A stretch of 64,000 nucleotides of DNA, taken from contig NW_013654354.1 in the NCBI RefSeq assembly GCF_000499385.1, positions 12,501 through 76,500 of the forward strand. Reading direction: 5' to 3'. The stretch is from Eimeria necatrix (taxonomy: Eukaryota > Apicomplexa > Conoidasida > Eucoccidiorida > Eimeriidae). This document shows, piece after piece, positions 23,578 to 37,163 of this stretch. A model generated the notes under the pieces. That model was not told the DNA's origin. It made no database searches and saw only the letters and a program-made list of their open reading frames with translations. The position numbers were made by a program, and so were the translations under genes. Every line of letters begins with the position of its first letter. Position 1 is the stretch's first letter.

Positions 23578-24685
23578 CTGCAGCAAGAGCGTGCTGCAGC
23601 AAGGGCTTAGTGCTGGCGGCTCCGCGGGGGACCACTAGGGACCACTGGTCACAGCGCCAGCCCTGTGGCACGCACAGGGCGCTCGGCTGGTGCGGGGGAA
23701 AAAGGCGTACAACAGGTTGCATGCAATTGCAAAGACACAGTGCACAAAGAAAGGCGAACCACATGGCCAAGCGAGATAGACACATCAATGAAAAGGTACA
23801 CAAATAACACAGACACTGACACACAAGCAAAATCCCTGTAGGCTTGCGTGCCTACTGACGGGCAAACGAAGACGCATATGCAAACGGAGGACAGAAGGGA
23901 GATCCCAGGACATCCTCTTGGCCCCCTTGGCCCTCGTAGAGGCCTGAGACTCTTCACTGCTGCCTCTGATATGCTTCAAGTACCGTTTTGTGTTGCTTGT
24001 GAACTAAGAAACTGACTTGGGGACTTCTTTTGCTGCTGCGGCCCGCGCCCTTCGGGGGCAGCCAAAGCAACTTGTTTGAGAAACCCAACACTTGCAGTCC
24101 GTAGTGTCTCTAGAATGCAGTGGGACAAGCCCGAAAGCTAGCTAGCTGGCTTACTAGCTAGCTAGATTACTAGCTAGCTAGCTCCTGGCTAACCCAACAG
24201 CTACCGGCAACTTTAATGCTTCGAAATGTGGCGATGTTTGAAAGACACAACATAAAACCAGGAAACTGTCGCTGCCACAGAAAAGCCAACCCACTCAGCA
24301 AGCGCCCGAAGCTCTCTACAGGCCTGCTGCGCATGCTGTTGTTTGAATAAAAGGGGTTAAGAGGCAGCGGCGGCCACAGCTTTGGCTGGGCCCGCCATGT
24401 AGGCGCCAGCGCACAGAGTTTGCGCTGCGGCCACCAAGCCCCAAACAGCAGCCAAATGGGGCCTATTCGGGCCCTAGAATAGCGACATTTCTAAAACTGG
24501 GTGTGATATTGAGTCCACAGCAGCAGCAGCAGCAGAGCCACGGCGGCTTGAAAACACATCGCCGCGCCGCCAATGCTTGGCTACCCTCAAGCAGCCTTCA
24601 GAAGAAAACCAATGGGCCAAAGATTCACCCCTTTCATTCATATAACCCTTTATTGTCAAACTGCTTCTGTCAAGTGTCTGGCTCT
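23578..24685. other. Intergenic region between convergent Gln-rich gene and PPIP5K
   Basis: The 3' ends of two genes face each other. A TAGC tetranucleotide array lies at about 24138-24184. No convincing open frame is seen. Confidence 0.6.
24138..24184. repeat. TAGC tetranucleotide array
   Basis: Short run of CTAG/TAGC units with interruptions, in the intergenic space downstream of the Gln-rich gene. Confidence 0.85.
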
Positions 24686-25508
24686 TCAGCCAGCCTTTGG
24701 CTTCTCAGGGCGGCTGCGCTGAACCCCCGCGTCGCCGTAACGCCGCAGCACCTGCAAGTACACTCGACACACGCACTCTGCCTTCTTGCTGCTCCTCTAA
24801 ACATGGAAAGCAAGACATACTAGATTCAAGCAGCAGTACAACTGGCCTCAATTTGACCAAAAGCGCAGCGCAAGGGGCAGCCCAACTGCTGCCCTCTCGC
24901 GTGCCTTGAGGCAATGAAGAAGCACTGTATGGCCAAATATGTACAGATGCACAAATATAAAGCCACATGGCACCAACGTAAAGCAAAAAGCCCTCAAAGC
25001 CCCCCCACCTGCGGACCCCACTAGGGCCCCGGGAGGGCTGGGGGCCCCTGACTGCCCGCAGACCTGTGCTGCTGCTTACCTCTGTCATGAGAGTGTCGAA
25101 GTCTCCGACATCAACAGAACGGCCAAGGGGTAGAAGAGGGGCAATTTCGCAGTACGGGGGAACGCGGTTGTTGTAGGGCTTTCTGCATGCGCAGTTTGAG
25201 TCGCTCATGCCTTGGGCGGCGGGGCCCCCGCTGCTGCTCTTGCTGCTGCTCGCCGTGCTGCTGCCCGCGCCCTCCTGCCTAACGCACCAAGAGCAAGATC
25301 CTACTCTGACAGCAGAGAGACAGTACCTGCATTTGCTGCATTCCCTGCAGTCCCCCGCTGCCTCTGCAGCGCCCTGGGGAGGCGCCCCCGGGGCCTCTGC
25401 AGAGAGCCTCACTTCGTGAAGCTGGTGCGACTGGGCCTCGTCCTCCTCCTGCTGGTGCACTTCTCGCCACAGCTGCGGGCGGCAGCTGGAGGCGGAGGTG
25501 GGCGCTGT

Positions 25509-25544
<36 letters not shown>

Positions 25545-28500
25545 ACGTGCCTTCCGCTCCAAGAGGTAAAAATTCTCCCCGAAGCCGTCGCGGGCCCCCG
25601 TGCTGAAGAAAATCTCCAGGCGGTACCGCCGCTTCTCATCTTGCTGCTGCTGCTGCTGCCACTGCTGTTGGTCTTGTGCGCTGAGGGGCCCCGAAGCCGG
25701 CCTGGCCCGTCTTCTTTCCCAAACCCTGAAGACGATGTGCGAAAGGTAGTGCAGCTCGCACTGCCCCAGCAAGTCCTGCGGGCCGCAGGCACACAGAGCA
25801 CAGCCCCTGTTGGGCAAAAATCTAAACCCTAAACCCTAAACTCTAAACCCTAGACACTGAGATCCGAACATCCACACACCTCCCACGCGGCTTGCAACAC
25901 CCCTTTCAGCAGCCCGGGCGGCAGACAGACTGCCACTCTAAACCCCACAGTATTAAAACCATCGCCCCCGAGCGCTTAGCCCTAAACCCTAGACCGCGAA
26001 ATGTAAAGAAGAAACAAAAGCAAGAGAACTGGCCTGCAGGCTGGCCCAGCTGCCTTCCAGCCTGGGTCTGAGGCAGCGGCCGCGGCTGCTTCAGGCCCGT
26101 GCTGCTGCTGCTACAGGCGTATAGAATGAAGCTAGAAATAGCAGCTACAGGGACGCGCAAATAGCCCAAGACACAAGAAAGCATGCAAATGGAAGCAAAG
26201 GCGATTTACCCGCAAGTCTCGATCCAAGATGGGCTTGAACTGCGGCTGTGCTGCATCTCCTGCAGCATTCTCCTCAGCGCTCTTGGCGTTTCCTGTGCTG
26301 CCCTCACCAGCGGCTCCAACAGCATCACCTGGTTTTGCTGCAGCTGCTGCAGCAGCAGCAGCTGCTGCTGCTGATCGAGCTGCCCCCTGGTTTATTGCTT
26401 CGGCCCGCGCTGCGTTGCAGGGGTTGCAGGCGACCGCTCTGTGGCTGAGAAGCAACACATTTAGGAGCGCCTGAAGCGGACAAGCAGCAGCAGCAGGAGC
26501 AGCAGCAATAAAGCGACTGCTGCAAAAGCAACATCAGCATGCGCAGCACTCGAATTTGAACGAGCAACAGACGCAAACCTACAGATTGATACTGCAGCAA
26601 CGAAGCCCCAATGAACCCCTAGCCTTAGCAGCGAGCAACAGCAGTAACATGGGACACAGCAGCACAGGCCGCAGCAACTGCTGCAGACGCGGGAAAGGGC
26701 TGGCACTGCGGCGGGGCTTACCTCTACATGACTGGCGCTGGTGACATAAAAGCGGCTCCGGACAATCCGCCAGGGGGATCGGATCCCGAAAAGATGGGCC
26801 TCGCCTTCCTTCAGGCGGATCTCAGCAGCAACCTGCAGTAGCAGCAGCAGCAGCAGGACGAGCAACAGCCAATGGTGCTGTGGGGCTGACGTAAGGGCAG
26901 GAGTGCGCTGGCAGCTCGCATGCAGCCCCGCAATTCCAACAGCAAGTCTGACCTCGTGCTGGTGGGGATCATCATCCTCATGTTCTTCTTCCTCTTCCCC
27001 AGCTGCTGCCTCTGGCTGTTCTTGAGCTGCCTTTTGCATGCGATCTCCCGCTGTGTTTTCGGCTGATGCGCCTCTCTCCATCGCCTTGCGGGTGTCTTGG
27101 TGCTGCTGCAGCTGCTGCAGCTGGAGCTGCTGCTGCAGATGTTGCTGCAGCTGCTGCTGCAGCTGCTGCTGGTTCTCAGAGTCTTGCCGAGAAGGCAGCA
27201 GGCTGCCCTCGAATGGCGTCGAGGCAGCTGGACCCGAAGAAGCGCCTACTTGCCGCTGCTGCAGGTGCTCCTGCAGCAGCTGGTCGCTGGGCGTTGTTGG
27301 TTGTTTCTGGGGATGCTGCAGCTCTTGAGAGGGTCCTGCAGCGTCGCGACTGGCTAGCTGCTGCTGCAGCTGTTGCTGGAGCTGTTGCTGCAGCTGCTGC
27401 TGTAGCTGCTGGTGCAGGGGGGTCGTTAGGCAGCGGTTGTCTGTGGCGTCTTGCTGCAGCAGCTTGAGCTTGGTTTGTACGTGCTCAAGGTGCAGCTGCT
27501 GCATTTGCTTCTCGTGCTCTTCCCTCTTGAGTTTGAGGGCCTTATCCTTCTTGCCCCGCGGCCCCGTTTGCTGGTGTGCCCACAAGTCGTTGCTGTTGAT
27601 AACAACAGCTTCAGCAGCATCCCCGGAGACGATCCCACCGACCCCACAAGCAACTCCCAGGGGCCTCAGCGCCATGTCAGTGGGGCCACTCACCCCCGCT
27701 GTGCCCCCTGGGGGAGTGCACCTGCCGCGTCCCCTGCTGCTGCCGCCGCATGCAATGGAGCTGCCGCTGCTGCGGCTGTTGCTGCGCCCGCTGCTGCCCT
27801 TCCCGCCCGCCGCAGCAGCAGCACAGTCGTGGCGGCTGCTGCTGCTCGAGCGGCCCTGCGTGCTGCTGCTGCGGGTCGCCCCACCTCCCCCAGGACTGCA
27901 CCGGGAGTCGAGGCCCCGCCGCAGCTCGGGGCCCCCACTGGAGGCCCCCGGGGGGGAGCAGCTGCGCCGCTCTCTGGGGGACCCTCCTGCTGCTGCTGCT
28001 CCGGACATTATTCCACCGATACCAGCGCCGCCCCCTCTAGGAGATTGAAGCCCTTCAGCTGTGCAGCACAAATGCAGTAGCATAAAATAGAGAAATATTG
28101 ATTAAAATTCTTAAATATGAGCAATTTGATACTCACCGAAAGACCCCCCCACCACACGAGGCTGTAGGGCTAATTCGGCGCAGGAGAGCTCTCGAAGACT
28201 TAGCCAGAAAATGACTCGAGCTCTGCCTCTAACTTTTATTTATTTGCACTTCTGAGGCCAGAAAATAACTCAAACTCTGTCCTTTGCTGCTTTTACTTAT
28301 TTGCATTTCTCGGGGAAGCCTACCTGCTGCACGGTGCGAAGAGTTTCCTCCCGCAGTGCTGAGACAGGAGGGGCTGCAGCTGCGGCCCAAGGTGCTGCTG
28401 CTGCTGCGGGAGTTGCCGGTAACAGTTTTGCCTCTGCGGGGAACTCTGAAGGCCGGGAGATCTTCCTTTAGATGGCCTCCAGTGTCTCCATATGCTGGAG

Positions 28501-31500
28501 TTCGAGACCCCGTAGAAGAGCCAACAGCCGCAGGGTCAGCAGTAGGCAATTCGGCGGCCTCTGCTGCTGCTTCCAGCGCGTTCAGCTCCGCTGTCGCTTC
28601 CTCAGACGTTGCTGCTGCTGCTGCTGCTGCTGCTGCCCCCAAGGAAGTGCCCCAGTCCAAGTTGCACGAGAAGCAAGAGGGGTTGGTCGACGGCGGCTGA
28701 GACTTCTGCTGCGAGTCGTCGCTTCTGAAAAAACAGACGGAGGCCAAAAAGAATCCCAAGAGCCTGACACAAGCGCTGACCTATTATTAGGACAATTCCC
28801 TGCAGATGCTGCTCCCTGCTTGTTCAATTTTAAAGAAAAAACATCAACAGCAGATTAAAACCAGTAAGCCAAAGGCAGTCTCCCAGCGTTACCTGCCACC
28901 CCGAATGCCTGCTGGCTAGCTCGCTAGCTGGCTAGGTGGATAACTGGCTAGCTAGCTAGCTGGCTAGCTAGCTGTCTCGCGCGCTAGATGCTAAATCCGC
29001 CGCGGCGCCATTCAGCTAGCTAGCTAGATAGCTAGCCGCGCACCCCTGGGGTTGCCGCTTTGGGCTGACCTGAAGAAAGTGACGTCTCTCAAGATCTTGC
29101 GAATGAGGCGGCTGACGACGGGAACTGCGAGACGCAGCTTCTCGTCGCTGCTGTGAGCAGCAGCAAAAGCAGCAACTGCTTCCTGCAGGTCTTTGATGCG
29201 GTTGTGGATGCTTATAGCTGTCTGTACACCTGAAGAAGCACAGACCGCCGCCACCACACGCGCCGCTGTTGTCAAAAACGGCGCAGCAACAGCAGCAGCA
29301 GCAACAGCAGCAGCAGCAACAGCAGCAGCAGACACTGCCCATTTTCGACGCAGGGCAGCTCACCGTCTCGAGAGAGAAGGTAACAGTGGTGGATGAGCTC
29401 GTAGCGGATCATGTCCAAAATGTCTGACACTTTGCTGCTGTCAAACACGCCACCCTTGTACCTGTAGACAAACAAAAGTGCACAACAAAACAGTTCCAGC
29501 TGCTGCCTCCCGGCTTCTGCGCAGCTTGCCCGCAGCCCGAGGCCCTCAGTTGCAGCTCAGTGGTGTCCCTAGGTGCTACAACGCTCTATTGGGAGTCGCG
29601 CAGCGTTTCTGCTGCTGCTGCATCTCTTTCGAGGGGCAGCAGCGGCACACACACACACACGCACAGGAGCAGCAGCAGCAGCAGCAACCCGCATCTGCTG
29701 GCGCTGTTTCTCTCTTCCCCCTCTCCCGCAGTCTCTGTCTCTACGGCCCTCAAACTCCTTGTGGAGACTCACCAGTCTGCTGCAATCTTCTCCCATCTGC
29801 TTTTCATGTCGACGAGCTTTGTTGCTGCTGCTTGTTTGAGAGAAGGCGGGGCGGAGGAAATAGGCGTGGAAGAGCCCTCGGGGTCTCCCGCAGTCACTTC
29901 TTCTATCAAGGGGTCCAGCAGCTCCAGAAACGTTTTCAACAGAGACAAAATCTGACGCACACACCCACAACTCCTGCACACAACTGCCACTCGCCAGTCC
30001 TGCTGCTGCTGCTGCTGCTATTGCTGCTGCTGCTACTGCTGCTGTTGCTGTGTGCTGCTTGCTACGCAGCCCCTGCCCCCACATGCCCCAGTAGGCCTAG
30101 CTGCTGCTGTTTGCCCCAGAACGCGCTGGACTCTGCGGCGCGCTGACCTCCTTTTGCCTGTCCACAGGGGACTGCAGCCGCTGCAGGGCCTCCAGCTGCT
30201 TCGGGATGAGGGCAATGTCTGCTTCTGGGCAGTTTAGTAAGAGGCGCTCTGCGCCCCAGGGCTCTTCGGCCTCTCGGCCGTCCCGGCGAAGCGGCCCCAC
30301 GTGGGCCTCGCCCTCCCCCTTTCTTGCTGCAGCGCCTGGCTCTTCCCCGCCTCCGGCAGCAGCAGCCTCCTCTGCCGGCTGCTGCTGCTGCTGCTGCTGC
30401 TCCTGCCGCCGCCGTATCAACTCCAGAACGCTCGCCTTCAACGCGTTCAGCTGCTCGTCGTTCAAGTTGAGCAGGAAATCCAGACACTGCTTCAGCACCT
30501 GTAAAGGGCGCAACCCACAAGCAGCAGAGAACCAAATAATGAACACTTGCGCGAAAACGCACTGCTGCAGCAACGGAAGCAGCTGCTGCTGTCGCAATAA
30601 AAGCAGCCGCAGCAGACGGAGGATCTGCTGCTGCAGAAGCTGCAGCCGGGTTGTCAGCAACTGGAGTCCGTGCGTGTTACAAGTATGCAGCCTAGGACTG
30701 TGTGGCAGTGTTCTGGAAACTGGGTAGCAGCAGCAGCTGCTGCTTGATAGATTCGCTGCTGCTGCTTTCGCTGCTGCTGCTGCTGCATTGCAGGGCCGCC
30801 TGTGCTGCTGCTAGCTGACCCTCTTCTCGCTGGCGCACTGCGAACCCTCGTCCAGCAACGAGTAGGCCTTGCGGTTGTGAATAACAAGGGCGACAAGAAT
30901 TGGAGTCAATTCTCCTTCCAAGTCAAGAAACCCTTTGGTGAAGGCGGCGGAGGTGATCTGGCAGCTGGCAGCAAACAGGCCGCAGGCGCCCCCAGCGCAC
31001 ATCAAAGCCCAGCAGCAGTGCAGCAGCAGCAGCGGCAGCAGCAGCGGCTGTTGGCAAAAGTGAGTTGGATCTGTTCCAAAATTTAGCACTATTTAATCGC
31101 ATTTAAATGGGGGAATCAACCAGTACAATGCCATCTATTCAAGGCTTTTTAAATTTAGAACAAGTGACAAAAAAACCAAGTGGGCAACAAACACACACAC
31201 AAACACAACTCAGGCGTGCACACACAAATGGCTTACCGGCCCTCATCGCTCGTGTATATTTTGAAGTCGTGGCGGAAAGTGCTGTGCAGCCGCAGCAGCC
31301 CCGCGCTGTCCCCTGCAGCCCACATCAAAACCCTAAACCCCAAACCCTAAACCCTAGGCCCTACACCCTAGGGCTCATCAGCACAAACACGCTGCACTCA
31401 GGCTCTGCAGCAGGTCCTCGCAGCCGCTGCAGCAGCAACACCTCAGTGGTACTTGGAGCACAGCCAGACAAAGCAGGCTCGGGAAAGCTGTTCCCTAGCA

Positions 31501-34435
31501 GCTGTCCCGGGGCAGCAACAACTGCAGCAGCAACAACAGCAGCAGCAGCAACAGCAGCGGCACCCACAAACCTGGGTAGAGCTGATAGCGGAAGCGCTGG
31601 CCCAGGTCTTCTGCCTGCTTCCTGCCAATAGCCGTCAGCTCGCCGCCCCACTTTGCAACTACAACACAACTCTCTAGGCGAGTGCTGCTGTGGCTGCTCG
31701 AGTTGCTGCCCCAGGCCGCGCTGCTGTTGCTGCCGACAGTGCCGCTGCCACTGGACTGCTTGGCAGCAGGCGTGCTGCTGGAAGCACCCCGGCTGGCGCT
31801 CTCCTGCCACCTGGCCACAGCAGCAGCAGCAGCTGCAGCAGCAGCAGCCCCCGCAGCGACGGCGCTGGGAGGGACCACGGGACTTGAAGCAGACGAGCGC
31901 TTGTTCTTGTCCGCGAGCGAGAAGGAAGCAGCAGCAGCAGATGGAGACAGCAGACAAACAGGAGACGACGGCAGCAGCGGCACGCTGCAGGTCCGCATGA
32001 CTCCAACGCTGCTGCTGCTACCACTTCCAGCCGACTCTCCTCCAGCGGCCTCGCCTTGGCGCTGCTGCTGCTGCTGCTGCTGCTCTGCTTCTTGAGCTGC
32101 CTGCACCGGCTGCTGCTGCTGCTGCTGCTGCTTAGAGGACTCCCGGGAAGGAGGAGAGCAGGAGGTAACAGACTGAGGAGGCTCTGGTTCTCTGGCCCAC
32201 CTCTTTGGCTTGAGCTGTATCTTTCGGTTAATTCCGGCGAAGCCGTCGCCCTGAAGCAGCACTTTCTGCAGCTGCTTATGCAGCCTCAGTTCTGCCTTTA
32301 AAGCCTCCAGAGAGCCCAGCTTCTCTGCTGCATTGCTGCAGGGACTGCTGTGGCTGCTGCTGGTATTGCTGCTGCTGCTGCTGTCCTGCTGCTGGGACGA
32401 CCCCTCTGCAGAGCTCAAACCCGACAAGTCGCATTCACCTCCTGCTGCGCCCTTCTCCTGCAGCTCCTGGCTCGCAGCAGCAACTTGCCGTCCCTGCAGC
32501 CACACAGGACCCACAGAAATTGCCCAATCTAAATTGAGGCAAAGTGTGAACATAAGCTCTATTGGAGCCACAGAGCCACCTTATCAAGCAAAAGAAACAC
32601 AGCCTCAAGTAGGCTTGCCGCCAGCAGCTGCAGCAGGCGCTGCAGCAAAGGCAGCAGTTCTCGCCGCACGAGCAGCAGCCCGAGCAACAGGAGCCCAAGC
32701 CCAGAGTGGAGGTGCGAGCGAGGTCATGAGAAGCAGCAGCAAAACCCTGAGGAAGCAGCTGCAGCAGCGAGGGTTTAGCGTGTGTCGCACAAGTGTGGTG
32801 ATGATGTCCGTGTTTCTCTCGAGGAGGTCTCTGAGTTCTTCGGGGCTTTTGAGTTTGATCTCCTTTTTGGAGTTTTGCTGCGTGAAGTACTGCAGCAGCA
32901 GCGGCTGCGTGGACAAAAACTTCAGCTTCTGCTTCGGCCTCCTGTCCCCGTGGCGCATCACCACCACCACTGTCCGCAGCTCCTCCTCCACCCCCTCGGC
33001 CTCTTCTTCACTTTCTAAGGCCATGCAGAGGCACCGCGGCAGTCTGGGGGGAGTAGCCCCGGCCTCTCCCTCTAGGGGTGCTGAGAGGGGCCCCGCGTGG
33101 GGGCCCCCCGGCAGCCAGAAGAGGCCCCTCAGGGCCCTTTCCCCGTGGGGGCAGCGGCGCTGCTGCTGCGCCAGGTAGTGCTCCAGGTTTTGCTGCTGCT
33201 GCCGCAGCAAAGCTGCAGTGCTCGGCACCGTCGCATGCAACGCGCCCCGCGCGCAGCGGTCCGCCAGCTTCTTCAAAAAGTAAAGACGAATAATGCTGCT
33301 GCAGTCCTCGTAGTACTTTATGTTGGACTTCACAAACGAAAAGCCGTTGACGTCGCACACAAACGGCCCCCGACTTGTCCGCAGAATGTCGAATCTGCAG
33401 CAGCAGCAGCACAACAGAGAAGCAAAGGGCACATATGCCCTGCCCTGCTGCAGCTAGGCAGGCTGCAGCGTATGCAGCGCAGCAAGAATGCTGCGCTGTC
33501 TCCGAAAAGATACAGGACGGGCATCCTTGGGTGCTGCTGCTTCTCCTGCTGCTCCTCCTGCTGCTTCTCCTGCTGCCGCTGCTGCTGCTGCTGCTGCCCG
33601 CAGCGAGACCCACCCGCAGACGACCTGCTGGAAAGCTCTGACGAGTTTGAAGGCGATGCACTTTTCTATCTCCGTGAGAATAACTGGGTACCGCACCTCC
33701 TTGCCTAACAAATAAGCCGCACACAAGTAGCTGGGGGCCCCACACATGTTTAAAGCCACAAATGCCCATGGGGGTAGCCCTTGGGGGCACTCACACCGGG
33801 ACAGGGGCCCCTCAGGGGCCCTTCAAGGGGCCCCTGAGAGGGGTAGCCTGGATACTTTTTGCTACAGCAGCAGCGCATGCGCTGCAGTTTGCTGCAGCAG
33901 CAGCAAACTGCAGCAAGGAAATGGAAACTGGCACGAGACACCACAGAGGCATGCAAGAGAACAGGGGGGTGGCACACAGCAGCAGCCAGAAGCAACACAG
34001 ACCAAAAAAATTGAAACGCAGAAGTTCAGAGGAATAAAGAGGAAGGAAACAGACATAAAAGAAGACAGTGCCACACATCAGAAGGAAACTGGAAATGCCC
34101 AGAAACGGACTTGGACGCAAAACGGTCGAAAATGCGAGGCAACACGATAAATATGTAACGAGAGGGGATAAGTGGCTTTGAGGGTCGAAATCTCAAGCCC
34201 TAAACCCTAAACCGGAAAGTCTAGACCCTAAGCCCTAAACCCTGCGAAGTCTGCAAAGTCCTGGTCCCCTGAACCCCAGAAACTGCTCCGGCAACAAGAC
34301 AAAAGCTGCAGCAAACGGAACTTAGTGATAACCGCTCACCATCTGCTGAGCGACATACCACGCCGTCTACACTGGGGCTCTTGCGCGCTTCAGCGTGAGC
34401 AAACAGCGGGCCCACGGTGTATACCTTGAAACAAG

Positions 34436-34470
<35 letters not shown>

Positions 34471-35461
34471 CAGCAGAATCAGAAGTCCGGACAGTCGGGG
34501 CAGCGTAGACTCCCAGTGAGCGTCTTTGGCCGAGAAGGCCTTCTAAACAAAAAGATAAATAAAATAGCAACAGAAATAATTCGAACTTTATAGTGCGGCC
34601 AGAGACAGCCCTCCGCAAATAGCCCCACCTTCACATCAGTGCCAAAGGTGGGGAGAAATTCTTCGTAAAGGTAGACGCCATCCTTGCGCACTTGGTGGAT
34701 ATCTGGAAAGTAACTACTGCTGCTGTTTTGCTGCTTCCGGAAGAGTTTCTTGCAGCCACCGCCTGCAGCCCGCAGAGCCGCAACAGCAGCAGCCGTAGAT
34801 ATAGCCACAAAAAGCCAGAGCAGCAGCAGCAGCAGATTTAGTCACGAACAGCAGCAGCAGTGATCCAATAACGGAACCAAAAAGCGAGCCATCTACGCCT
34901 CAAAGAAAGTGAAACGACAGGCCAAGTTGTGCGCAAACCAGCAACCGCCACGCCAGCAGCCACAGCAGCCCCAGCAGCAGCAGCGCAGCAGCAGCAGCGC
35001 AGCAGCAGCAGCGCAGCAGCAGCAGCACCACCGCAGCCTCCGCAATAGCCACTGCGCAGCAGCAGCCCCAGGCAGTGCGGCGTTACCCGCATTCTTCGGG
35101 TAGTAGATCCAGTTGTCGTGGTTGTCGGCCTCCTGGGGCTTTTCTATGAAGGGCTTGTTAATGCGCTGGCCGTTAATGCTGAGGTAGTCGTAGCCCTCGG
35201 AGAAGACCGCGTCGCCCCTGCGCACGGCGTTGTAGTCCACCACGACGTAAGAGGGGTGCGGAATCCCGTGTTGCTGCAGCAGAGGTGCAGCAGCAGCAGC
35301 AGCAGCAGCGCGCCAACCCGCATGCAGCAGCAGACGCAGCGTCCCGACCGCCACAAAAGGGCCACGGCCACAACAGAAACAAGCGCAGCAGCAGCAACGA
35401 AGCGCTAGCTGCAGCAACAGCAGTCCTGGCACTTGTAGCAGCGGTGACAGCAGCGTTTTAC

Positions 35462-35497
<36 letters not shown>

Positions 35498-36620
35498 GGC
35501 GCGTGGTTGCAGCCTCACTCGAAGGACTTTGTAGATGCTGATTCTGTTTCTAATGATCTGCTGCCTGGAAAGATCGTTAAGGAGAATTGGCTTGTACTTC
35601 TGGGCGTAGGCAATGGCCTTGTTGAGGGGAAAACCAGAAGAGAAAAATGCCACCAAACCATCCACGCGGGGCCATTCTTCTATGGGCGCCTCCAGAATAA
35701 CCTGCAGCAGCGCAGCAGCAGCGCAGCAGCAGCAGACACATCGCCGCAGGCAGCAAATGCAGCAACAACTAGGACAGACACTAGCACACAAAAGATATTA
35801 GAAAGCAGCTAAATGCGCAGCACAAAAGCTGCTGCTGCCAGCGCAAGCTGTAGAGGCACACAAGAAGCAAAAATCCAGAAAGTGAAATGGAAATAAACGG
35901 AAAAGAATCGGGAAAGCAACAAGAAATAGAACAGAAGTCAGCAAGCAAAGAGCACCGCAGGCACAGGGGCCCCACAGCTCAGAAAGGCCCAGCGAAGCAA
36001 AGTGGAAAGAAAGGCCAGGGGCCCCAAAATGCCCACAAGGGGCCCCATCAGAGGCCCCTCAAATGGCCGCAAGCTGCAGCGGCCGGGCCAGGGTCTACAG
36101 GGACCAGCAAAGGGTACCACTGGGGGCCCCGGGGCCCCCCAGTGGTGGGGCCCCGGGGCCCCGGGGCCCCCGGGCCCCGGAAGCTGACCTTTTCGTCGAA
36201 AACAAGAACTGCAAACTCCTCGAAGTTTTCAAGACGCTCCAGGATTTCCCTCATGGGGCGGCCTGAGAGGAAAAGATAAAAGCCTGAAGCCAAAATGCCA
36301 AATTGCCAAGTGTTCTTGAGCCCCCGCCCAGCGGTGGAGGCTGCACCCCAAACCCTAAACCCTAAACCCTAAACCCTAAACCCTAAACCCTAAACCCTGG
36401 AGGTGGGCTCTCGGCGCAGGGCGTTAACAAACTGTCTGCCTCTGCTGCTGGAGCCAGCTAAAGAGGACACAGAAAATTAAAAGACAGTCTCAAACGAGCT
36501 ACACTGGCTGCACTTTGCTGCCTCTAGATTGGCTGCAAACTAAAACTGGCCCTAATCGCCCTGGGGCCAAAACCCTAAACCCTTCAGCCCCAAACCCTCA
36601 GCTGGCCCGCCTGAGGGGGC

Positions 36621-36652
<32 letters not shown>

Positions 36653-37123
36653 TTACTGTCGGTCTTCACGCGCATTGCGCAGACCCCGATGACCATACGG
36701 GGGGTTTCCCTGGATGGAGCTCTTGCTGCTGCTGCTTCTGCTGCTGCTGCTGATGATGGCGCCGGTGCTGCTCCCGCAGACGGTACGATGTCACTGCTGC
36801 CGCTGCTGCTGCTGCTGCTGCTGCTGTGGCTGCCGTTGGCACCCTGAAGAGCAGCAGCAGCAGAGGCCCAAGGAATGTGGGGGCCCGCAGGGGGCTGCGG
36901 GGCCCTGGCCGGAAAGTCCATCCAGTTGAAGAGGCGCAGGTATCTGCCGCCGCTGCTGCTGCTGCTGCAGCAACAAGAGCAGAAGCAGCAGCGTCGCAAG
37001 GAAAGCTCAACGCAGCGATCGGTGCAACAGCAGCAACAGCAGCAGCAGCAGCAGCACTAAAGCTTCAATGACAGGCAGGAGCAGTAGCAGCGACAACAGC
37101 ATTAATGCTTCACTGATAGCACG

Positions 37124-37163
<40 letters not shown>

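Noticed and set aside
24686..32571. Separate genes for the 24.7-28.1 kb, 28.2-30.7 kb and 30.8-32.6 kb frames
   Set aside because: After splicing each frame matches consecutive parts of the PPIP5K phosphatase domain and the phases chain without a break, so one gene explains all.
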